64,000 nucleotides of DNA. It comes from Sphingomonas echinoides (GTDB taxonomy: Bacteria; Pseudomonadota; Alphaproteobacteria; Sphingomonadales; Sphingomonadaceae). Positions 57,790 through 64,000 of the stretch are shown in pieces. The notes under the pieces are model-generated. The model did no database searches, was not told the DNA's origin, and saw nothing but the letters and a program-made list of their open reading frames with translations. Position 1 is the stretch's first letter. Each line of letters opens with the position of its first letter. The translations under genes and the position numbers were made by a program. The stretch spans positions 44,463 to 108,462 of the forward strand of contig NZ_JAPYKK010000013.1 in NCBI RefSeq assembly GCF_029623395.1, read 5' to 3'.

Positions 57790-59970
57790 TCATCCGGTGA
57801 TCCACAATCGCGCAGGGGGCGATTCTCCGAGGGTTCCCGCCTGCCGCACGGCAATCATCGTCCCACTTCCACGCTCTGCGGCGCGCAGCAGGAAGGCCGG
57901 GGTGCCGACGAAAACACTGCGCGGCGCGGGACCGTCGTCGTCGATCGTCACACGGTAAGCCTCGCGTTCCTCCGCAAGCGGCGCGTCGATCCCGTCGGTC
58001 CATTGCCAGCCGTTTCTGCTGCGCCGCACCCAGGAAACGGCGACATCGCCGCCGCCGATTTCGCGCCCGCGCAACAATACCGGCGACGGCGGAACGACCG
58101 AGGTTCCCGTCAACGACAGGGTCGCGCTCGCCGGCCCGGCAAGATCGCCGACCCCGCTCGCAAGGATCCGCACCGATCCGCCGATCGCCGCCATCGGCAG
58201 GTCGATCGTCATCGCCTGCGACGGGGTCAGGATCGCGAACCCGTCGCCCACCGCCTGTGATCCGATCGCACGCTCGCTCCCGCGGCGTCCGCGCAGCAAG
58301 GACGACAGCCGCCACCGCGCCACGCCGATCTGTTCCGCCGTTCCGAACTGAAGGATCTCGTCGCCAACCAGCGCCAGGTTCGCGCCCCCCGCCAGCGCGG
58401 ATGCGCTCGCGTTCAGCAACGCCATGTCGCCGTGCGCCAGATCCACCTCGAACCGGTTGATATCATCCCGCAAGCTTGCGGCGGCGATCCCCGGAAGCGT
58501 CGCGATCCGCCCGACCACGCCCGCAGCGGCGGTCGTCCCCGCAGTGATCCAGCGGACACCGTCGTCCACGCTGTACAGCACCGCCGCCCGCCGCCAGCCG
58601 GGCTGGGTTCCCGCCGCGACGATCGTGATGCGCGGCGTCGCCAGGAGGCTGTCGTCGAACGGCAACGTCTCGGTCACCGCCAGAACAGTCGATCCCGCCG
58701 CCACGTCGGGCGCGGGCAGCACGCGGCCTGGGCTCGCGCGCGCGGCGGCGGATGGTGCCGGAAGCCGCACGCAATCGAGCGTCACGACATGCCGCTCGAA
58801 CCCCCAGTGCGTAACCCGCCACACGCCGCCGACCCCACGGATCGTGACGCGGGCGCCCGGCGAGAAAGCGATCGCGTTCCAACCCAGCGTCACGCTCCGC
58901 CGCTCGCGCCCGGCCTCGCCGCGCGCGAGCGTCTGTTCCGCGATCGTCTTGGCGGCGCCCGCATCCACCGCCGCGACGAGTTCCATCCGGTCTTCCCGCG
59001 TGCCCGGTCCCGGGCGCCGCGCGCGCTGCACGCCGATCTGAAAATCCCGCGCCGGATCGTAATGCGACACGGTCACGCCGCGCGCGACCGTCTCCAGCGC
59101 CGCGATGCTGCGGCCGTGCGCCGCATCGGACGCGCCTGCCGAGGTAACACCGTCGTCGTCGACCGCACCATCGGGGACAATCCCGCCCCGCAGCACCAGC
59201 CGCGCATCGCCCAGCGCGGGGGCAGGCGAAAACCACCCCCCGCTCGCCTGCGCGAGCGGTTCGATCGCACTGCGCACGCTGTCGCCATAGGCCGCGAACC
59301 CGATCAGATCGGGCGCGTCGAGCGTTCCCGTCACCGCGCCCCCCGCCAGATCCCGGATGATCGTCCCGATCGGCACCGGCCCGTCGTCCGCGATCACTTC
59401 GAAGGTCAGGGACGGGATGCGATTGCCAAAGTCCGCCAGTTGCAGATGCTCGAATACCGCATAGGCCAGGCCGCGATGCGCGGGCGTCAGGCCGCCCCCT
59501 TCCGCCGCCGCGAGCAACGGGTCCGCCGGCTGGTCTTCGCCTCCCAGGTGCAGCCGAAACCCGGTCGCGCTCTTGAACACCCCGTCGACCCCGCGCAGCA
59601 GCTTGCCGTCCGCCCAGATCCGCCCGACGCGCAGGATCGGCCGCGCCGACAGTGCCACCGCGAACGACACCGAATAGCTGTAGGCGGTCGTGCTCGGCTG
59701 CCCCTTGCCGCCACCGCTGCGCGCCGCGCTCTCGATCAGCTCGGTCGACCAGATCACGCACCCCCCGACCCGCATCGTCCCGAAGACACGCTGGAGCGGG
59801 GTGCCGTAGCTCGACGTTTGCACATGCAGCGCGGACAAGCGCGGCCCGCTGCGTCCCTTGGCCGGGAACAATACAGTGTGGTCGATCGCATTGCCCACCG
59901 CGGCGCCGATTGCCCCACCGATCGGCCCGCCGATCACCGACCCCACCGCCGTCAAAACGAGCGTCGCCAT
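57790..59970 (-). CDS. GTA gp15-like tail hub protein, short form
   Basis: The 726-residue protein starts with a glycine/alanine-rich hydrophobic stretch (VLTAVGSVIGGPIGGAIGAAVGNAID) and GTPLQRVFGTMRVGGCVIWSTELIE, as in the GTA gp15 (host specificity/tail fibre hub) family, followed by the Phage-tail_3-like region (LPSLTFEVIADD-type segment RIPSLTFEVIADDG). The Rhodobacter protein is about 1300 residues and carries an internal glycoside-hydrolase-like TIM barrel; that part is missing here. A barrel-like region is instead found in the protein at 61193-63499. Confidence 0.75.
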   Translation of the reverse strand: MATLVLTAVGSVIGGPIGGAIGAAVGNAIDHTVLFPAKGRSGPRLSALHVQTSSYGTPLQRVFGTMRVGGCVIWSTELIESAARSGGGKGQPSTTAYSYSVSFAVALSARPILRVGRIWADGKLLRGVDGVFKSATGFRLHLGGEDQPADPLLAAAEGGGLTPAHRGLAYAVFEHLQLADFGNRIPSLTFEVIADDGPVPIGTIIRDLAGGAVTGTLDAPDLIGFAAYGDSVRSAIEPLAQASGGWFSPAPALGDARLVLRGGIVPDGAVDDDGVTSAGASDAAHGRSIAALETVARGVTVSHYDPARDFQIGVQRARRPGPGTREDRMELVAAVDAGAAKTIAEQTLARGEAGRERRSVTLGWNAIAFSPGARVTIRGVGGVWRVTHWGFERHVVTLDCVRLPAPSAAARASPGRVLPAPDVAAGSTVLAVTETLPFDDSLLATPRITIVAAGTQPGWRRAAVLYSVDDGVRWITAGTTAAAGVVGRIATLPGIAAASLRDDINRFEVDLAHGDMALLNASASALAGGANLALVGDEILQFGTAEQIGVARWRLSSLLRGRRGSERAIGSQAVGDGFAILTPSQAMTIDLPMAAIGGSVRILASGVGDLAGPASATLSLTGTSVVPPSPVLLRGREIGGGDVAVSWVRRSRNGWQWTDGIDAPLAEEREAYRVTIDDDGPAPRSVFVGTPAFLLRAAERGSGTMIAVRQAGTLGESPPARLWITG

Positions 59971-59973
59971 CGA

Positions 59974-60387
59974 TCAGTCTCCCTCGTCATCGGGCAAATG
60001 CCAGCAGCCCAGCACGGCCCACGGCGGTGGCCCCGGTCGCTCGACCACCCGGCGCAGCATCGCATCGGCATGGACGATCCCGCCGGGAACGATCACCGCG
60101 AGATGCAATTGCCCGCACCCGCTGTCGAACAGCGCGATCCCGCCGGGCGCGAGCGTCGGGCCGTGCACGAACCCCGCGCTTTCGAACTGCGCCGCGATCT
60201 CCACAGCGCGGCCACCCCGCAAGGCATAGCCCTCAGGGATCGCCCCCACGTATCCCGCCCCCCGTACCGCGACCGCGACGACCCCGACGCAGTCGAGCCC
60301 GAACGCCGGATCCCGCCCCTGCAACCGGAACCGCGCGCCGATCGTCCGCCGCGCGTTTGCCACCACGGCGTGGTCGCGGCGCGTCAT
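59974..60387 (-). CDS. NlpC/P60 peptidase of the GTA tail (gp14-like)
   Basis: A 137-residue cell-wall peptidase with catalytic cysteine in FGLDCVGVVA and histidine in CGQLHLAVIVPGG, the NlpC/P60 arrangement. In GTAs and phages it cuts peptide cross-links during DNA entry. ATG at 60387 overlaps the previous gene by 4 nt; the following gp15-like gene begins 3 bp later. Confidence 0.82.
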   Translation of the reverse strand: MTRRDHAVVANARRTIGARFRLQGRDPAFGLDCVGVVAVAVRGAGYVGAIPEGYALRGGRAVEIAAQFESAGFVHGPTLAPGGIALFDSGCGQLHLAVIVPGGIVHADAMLRRVVERPGPPPWAVLGCWHLPDDEGD

Positions 60388-61196
60388 GCGCCGGGATAGC
60401 GCGTCAGCAGGTCGATCCCCGGCAGATACGGCTCTCCGCGAAAGTTCGGGGCGTTGCCGAACCGGGCGGCGCACGTCGCGAGGCTCTTGTCGCAGCCCTC
60501 GATCAGCTCGACCAGGTCGCCCGCGGCCACCGCCAGCGGCGGTTCGCTGCGCAGCGTCACGCTCGCGCCGTCCGATCCGGCGATCGCACTGCGCAACCCG
60601 CTGTTCGCGCCCCCGATCCAGCGCAACAGCCCCCCGCCATACGCCCCCGCGCTGGGCTCGACCGCGTCGAGCGTCAGCCTTTGGCCCGCGCTGGCGACGA
60701 TGCGCAGCAGCCGCCGCCGCGCCGCCAGCGGCACGCGGCAGCGCGCATCACCCAGCTCGGCGCGGCATTCGGGGGAGGTCAGTTCGACCACCGGCCCCTC
60801 CAGCATCGCACCGGTACCGCGCAATTCTGCGGTAAACCCGCCGCGCTGCGTCTCCACCGCGCCGATCGTCCCGATCCCCAGCGGCACGCGTGCCGCGTCC
60901 GCGCCGGTCCAGTCGACCGCGAACAATATGACCCGCGCGCCGTCCCACCGCCCCGCGACCAGATCCGCCTCGGTGATCGCCGCGCTCGTCAGCGCGCCGG
61001 TGATGTCCATCGTGTCCGCGTCGAGACCATCGCTGCGCCGGATCGCGGACGGCGTCATCCCCGGCGCCGCGCGGTGGACGAGGCCGTCGATCGTCAGGTC
61101 GCGGTCATGATCGGTCAGCCCGAGCGCGATCCCGTCGCACCGCTCGATCCGCCAGCACAAGGCAATCGTGGTCAGCGTGCCCTCGAGGAAACTCAT
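60384..61196 (-). CDS. DUF2163 GTA tail protein (gp13-like)
   Basis: The 270-residue protein has the DUF2163 features: LCWRIERCDGIALGLTDHDRDLTIDGLVHRAAPGMTPSAI at the start and, near the end, the cysteine-containing segment EGCDKSLATCAARFGNAPNFRGEPYLPGID, similar to iron-sulfur-binding tail hub proteins of GTA and lambda-like phages. Overlaps of 4 nt on both sides indicate one operon. Confidence 0.82.
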   Translation of the reverse strand: MSFLEGTLTTIALCWRIERCDGIALGLTDHDRDLTIDGLVHRAAPGMTPSAIRRSDGLDADTMDITGALTSAAITEADLVAGRWDGARVILFAVDWTGADAARVPLGIGTIGAVETQRGGFTAELRGTGAMLEGPVVELTSPECRAELGDARCRVPLAARRRLLRIVASAGQRLTLDAVEPSAGAYGGGLLRWIGGANSGLRSAIAGSDGASVTLRSEPPLAVAAGDLVELIEGCDKSLATCAARFGNAPNFRGEPYLPGIDLLTRYPGA

Positions 61197-63499
61197 GCCG
61201 CGTCCTCGCGCACTTCGATCAGCGGCACGCTCGTCGCAGCGCCCGCCAGGAAGGTCGCGCGCGTCACGCTCAGCCGGTCCTCGGCAAAGCGCACGGGCAC
61301 GTCGAACTGGAACCCCGCGGTCACCGCCGCCCCCACAGCGGGCGGATCGTCGAAATCGACCCATCCCCCCGCCGCAAGCGTGAAGCGCGTCGTCTCGCTC
61401 GCCGCCACCGCGACGCGAACGCTCCCCGCGACGGGCCGCGTGATCCGGCGCACCGCGTCGCCATACCGCTTGACCAGCGCGAACCGCACGGTCGTCCCAT
61501 CCCCGGTGCCGATCCGCTGATCGAGCGGGGTCGGCACGCCGCCGCCAGAACTGGCATCGAACGGATCGCGCAGCCGGAACCCGCGCGCCGGCCCCATCCG
61601 CGCGCGGAAGAAGGCGAGCAAGGCGGCAATATCCGCCTCGGATCGCACCCCCGGCCCGACGTCGTAGCGTGTCCGCGCCTCCGCCCAGCTCGCGTTGCGC
61701 GCCTCATGCCCGCCCCCGCTGGTGACGATCGCGGTCGAGAATTCGGGGCTGACCTCCGCCTCGCGCCCGAGCGCGATCGGGAACAGCACGTCGTCGAACG
61801 GATCCACCGCATCCTCCTCCTGGTCGAAATGGACGAACCCGTCGCGCAGCACCTGCGGCAGGGCCCATAGGAACGTCCGCGCGGCCCCGCGTCGGCGCGC
61901 CGCCGCCGCCGCCGCCTCGATCGCGCGCCATTCGGCGGCCTGATCGGGTCGCAGCACGAAGCCCGAGAAATAATGCGTCTCCCCCACGGCATAACCGAGC
62001 CGCGCCTGCATCGCCGCCACGCCGCGCGCCGTCGCCGAAACATCGCCCGCGACGACGAAGTCGTAATCCTCGAGCTGCAGGACATCGAACGCGGGCCGTG
62101 CCCAGCTGAGCGGCACGTTGGCGCGCTTCGCCTTAGGCGTCGCGGTCGCCAGCACCGTCGGCAGATAGACCAGCAGATGCGTCTGCACGGCGGGCGCCAC
62201 CGCGCGCACCGCCGCGACCAGCGCCGCGGTCGACACCGCCAACACGACGCCCGCCATATCGAGCAGCGCGCGCTCGCCTGCGGTGGTCACGCTCGCCAAC
62301 GTCGCGATCTGCACCGGACTGCCGCCGAACGCCGCCCTCGCCGCGCCATCGTACAGGCAGGGGCGCCCGTCGGGCAGGACCCACCACCACGGCTCGCCGA
62401 TCTGGAATTTGGGCGCCAGTCCCGCCACCACTGCGATCCCGACGAACGCCTCGGCCACCGCGCGCAGATATCCCATCGCCCCGCCATGCGCGGGCGACAG
62501 CAGCGTCGAGGGCGGCGACCAGCCGGTCTGCGCGGGCGTTCCATCCCACGCGCGCTGTTTCCAGTCGCCCCAGCAATAGGCGTCGAACAGTTCGTAGCTC
62601 AACGACCAGATCACGTCATAGCCAAGCCTGCGCGCGCCCTCCGCAAAGTCGCGGTGCCATGCCGCCGCCGCCACGTTGAGCGCCCCGCCCGCCAGTCCGA
62701 CGTAAAACCCACCCGAATGCGCCCCGAGCCGCATATAGTGGCTCATCCCGACATAATGCGTGATGCTCCCGCGATACCCGAGCAACAGCGCGTTGCGCAG
62801 CAACCGCGCGGGCGTGAGATTGTAGCTGTCGTCATAGCCGCTCGCGATCGACAGGCCATGTTCGGGAACGATCGCATCCCCGATCGCGAGCACCGCGCCC
62901 GATCCGTCGCAACTGATCCCGCTCAGTTCCACCCACGCCTCGACCGGGGCGCCCAGCGGCGTCGCCGCGCCCGCGACATACCCCGGCGGGACCAGCGAGA
63001 CGAACATCCGGTCGACGTCCCCCGCCCACACCGGATCCGCCTCGCCCGGCAGCGCGAACCCGCCCGCGAGATCCGCGAAATCCAGCGTCACGCGCGCGTC
63101 CTCCGGCGTGCCCGTGGCGTAATTCCACAGCCGGACATACCAGGCGCGCGGCGCCCCGCCCGCATCGCGCCCCTCGATCGTCAGCACCGGGCCGTTGACC
63201 GCATCGAGCGCCACTACCCCCGCCGATCGCCAGCGAAACGCGAGCCGACAGCTGCGGAAATCCCGCGATGTCGCGTACCGCAGCAACGGATGGTCGTGCG
63301 TATCCTCCGCGTCCCAGATCACCCCGGCGAGATCGCCCTGCGTATAGAACACCGCATCGACCCGCAGCGCATCGGGCGCGGTGGTGGTCACGGCGGCCAT
63401 CATCGGCCGCGGGAAGTCGACCGTCCAGAACCGCGGATCGAACCGCGAGATCACGCCCTCCGCCTGCACCGTCCGCCTGGTCGCGAGCCAATAGGCCAT
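61193..63499 (-). CDS. GTA tail protein: TIM-barrel-like N-part fused to DUF2460 (gp12-like)
   Basis: The 768-residue product ends with a DUF2460 domain (from about 565: FSTAIVTSGGGHEARNASWAEARTRYDVGPGVRSEADIAALLAFFRARMGPARGFRLRDPFD), which in Rhodobacter GTA gp12 is the whole protein (about 210 residues). Here about 560 residues precede it: a beta-rich part and a glycoside-hydrolase-like barrel (YDVIWSLSYELFDAYCWGDWKQRAW; KFQIGEPWWWVLPDG; FDVLQLEDYDFVV). GGGAG lies 9 bp before the ATG at 63499. It overlaps the DUF2163 gene by 4 nt. Confidence 0.75.
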   Translation of the reverse strand: MAYWLATRRTVQAEGVISRFDPRFWTVDFPRPMMAAVTTTAPDALRVDAVFYTQGDLAGVIWDAEDTHDHPLLRYATSRDFRSCRLAFRWRSAGVVALDAVNGPVLTIEGRDAGGAPRAWYVRLWNYATGTPEDARVTLDFADLAGGFALPGEADPVWAGDVDRMFVSLVPPGYVAGAATPLGAPVEAWVELSGISCDGSGAVLAIGDAIVPEHGLSIASGYDDSYNLTPARLLRNALLLGYRGSITHYVGMSHYMRLGAHSGGFYVGLAGGALNVAAAAWHRDFAEGARRLGYDVIWSLSYELFDAYCWGDWKQRAWDGTPAQTGWSPPSTLLSPAHGGAMGYLRAVAEAFVGIAVVAGLAPKFQIGEPWWWVLPDGRPCLYDGAARAAFGGSPVQIATLASVTTAGERALLDMAGVVLAVSTAALVAAVRAVAPAVQTHLLVYLPTVLATATPKAKRANVPLSWARPAFDVLQLEDYDFVVAGDVSATARGVAAMQARLGYAVGETHYFSGFVLRPDQAAEWRAIEAAAAAARRRGAARTFLWALPQVLRDGFVHFDQEEDAVDPFDDVLFPIALGREAEVSPEFSTAIVTSGGGHEARNASWAEARTRYDVGPGVRSEADIAALLAFFRARMGPARGFRLRDPFDASSGGGVPTPLDQRIGTGDGTTVRFALVKRYGDAVRRITRPVAGSVRVAVAASETTRFTLAAGGWVDFDDPPAVGAAVTAGFQFDVPVRFAEDRLSVTRATFLAGAATSVPLIEVREDAA

Positions 63500-63636
63500 C
63501 GTGCTTTCTCCCATGCGGCTGTCCGACGCTCCACCCGTTTGGGCGGGAGGGCCTGTCGTTCGCAAACGTGTTCGCCGTTCAGCAGGACGGCAGGGCGGCG
63601 GCCGGGGGACGTGTGCCCAACCCACCATCAGCGTCA

Positions 63637-63718
63637 CCCTGAACTCGTTTCAGGGTCCACCGTGCCATGAGTCCGGTCCGCGCCCGTCGCGCGGTGGATG
63701 CTGAAACAAGTTCAGCAT
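63637..63718. repeat. Two REP-like palindromes between tape-measure gene and gp12-like gene
   Basis: CCCTGAACTCGTTTCAGGG (63637-63655) and ATGCTGAAACAAGTTCAGCAT (63698-63718) are short palindromes of the type scattered between sphingomonad genes. They lie in a 265-bp gap inside the GTA operon that otherwise holds no gene. Confidence 0.75.
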
Positions 63719-63764
63719 GACGCCCGCGCGGGGCGGGTGTCGGACTACCAACGAACGACCCCGC

Positions 63765-63998
63765 TCACTCCGCGCTCAACGCCGCCTTTACCGCGCGCGC
63801 CACTTGTCGGCTTGATGCCGCCAGTGCCTGCGCCGCATCGCTCCCGCCCTGCACGGTGATCGAGACTCGAACGTCGCGCGCGCCCCCGCCACCGCCACCG
63901 CCTGCGGGAACGACACTCCCGCTCGCGGTCGGCACGAACAGTTCGGGCCCACGCTCGCCGACCCAATAGGGCCGTGCAGGCGACACCGGCCCGCCGGT
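63765..63998 (-). CDS. Tail tape-measure protein, C-terminal end (5' part outside window)
   Basis: The open frame runs off the right edge. The visible 77 residues contain the typical tape-measure C-terminal motif GGPVSPARPYWVGERGPELFVPTASG followed by a glycine run and a final helix (GGSDAAQALAASSRQVARAVKAAL). It should set tail length of the GTA/phage tail. Position ahead of the gp12-like gene fits the GTA order (gp11). Confidence 0.8.
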   Translation of the reverse strand, partial: TGGPVSPARPYWVGERGPELFVPTASGSVVPAGGGGGGGARDVRVSITVQGGSDAAQALAASSRQVARAVKAALSAE

Positions 63999-64000
63999 CG

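Noticed and set aside
58432..63670. Very long rightward frames (565-655 codons)
   Set aside because: They are antisense to recognised GTA tail genes and have the arginine/proline-rich composition typical of shadows of high-GC genes.

Overview
The window is high-GC DNA from an alphaproteobacterium, most likely a sphingomonad (Sphingomonas or a close relative). The evidence is an alphaproteobacterial flagellar gene set with FliX, FlbD, FlbT and MotE, a gene-transfer-agent (GTA) tail module, an EipA-type DUF1134 protein, and the CCCTGAA/TTCAGGG palindromes common between sphingomonad genes. No insertion sequence, CRISPR array or replication origin was seen.

About 1-48.8 kb is an almost complete flagellar and chemotaxis locus. 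The left end carries chemotaxis genes (cheB fragment, cheY, cheD), motB, a FliL-like protein and a tandem PilZ protein. Next come the export apparatus, rod and rings (fliP-fliO-fliN leftward; flgC-fliE-fliQ-fliR-flhB rightward; fliX; flgI-flgJ-flgN; flgB with a 911-residue FlaEY-like protein), then the switch/MS-ring block fliG-fliH-fliF-fliN-flbD-flhA and fliK-flgD. From 23.7 to 30.8 kb lies a regulatory island: a hybrid PAS histidine kinase, a membrane GGDEF-EAL protein, an XRE-type regulator, an unknown protein and an unusual sigma-70-family factor. It is followed by a rod lysozyme-like protein, fliJ-fliI-flbT, flgE-flgK-flgL, a TPR-like secreted protein, motE-fliM-fliL, flgF-flgG-flgA-flgH and one flagellin gene. 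Not seen: motA, fliD, fliS, flaF, flgM or a classical fliA.

The main observation is a recurring 8-bp box, TCCTATAA (or TCCTATAT/TCCTACAA/GCCTATAA), in nearly every intergenic gap of the flagellar locus and of the regulatory island, usually 24-80 bp before a start codon. In fliF, fliK and flgI the box-to-start distance is exactly 39 bp. No copy was noticed in the right-hand housekeeping region. The box resembles the sigma-28 -10 element GCCGATAA. The locus encodes its own divergent sigma factor, and its FlbD homologue has lost several residues needed for sigma-54 activation (GAFPGA for GAFTGA, no Walker B DE, altered first arginine finger). Together these suggest that flagellar transcription here has moved from sigma-54/FlbD to another sigma factor; this is inference.

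About 48.8-57.2 kb holds unrelated genes: two small unknown proteins, tRNA-Ser(GCU), eipA, a DoxX-like protein, a CsbD-like protein, dihydroorotase (pyrC), a YgfZ-type folate-binding protein, UDP-glucose dehydrogenase and an OmpA-type outer-membrane protein. About 57.3-64 kb is a leftward GTA/phage-tail module (tape-measure C-terminus, a DUF2460 fusion, DUF2163, NlpC/P60, gp15-like, DUF2793). In it a glycoside-hydrolase-like barrel appears to sit in the gp12-like protein rather than in gp15.
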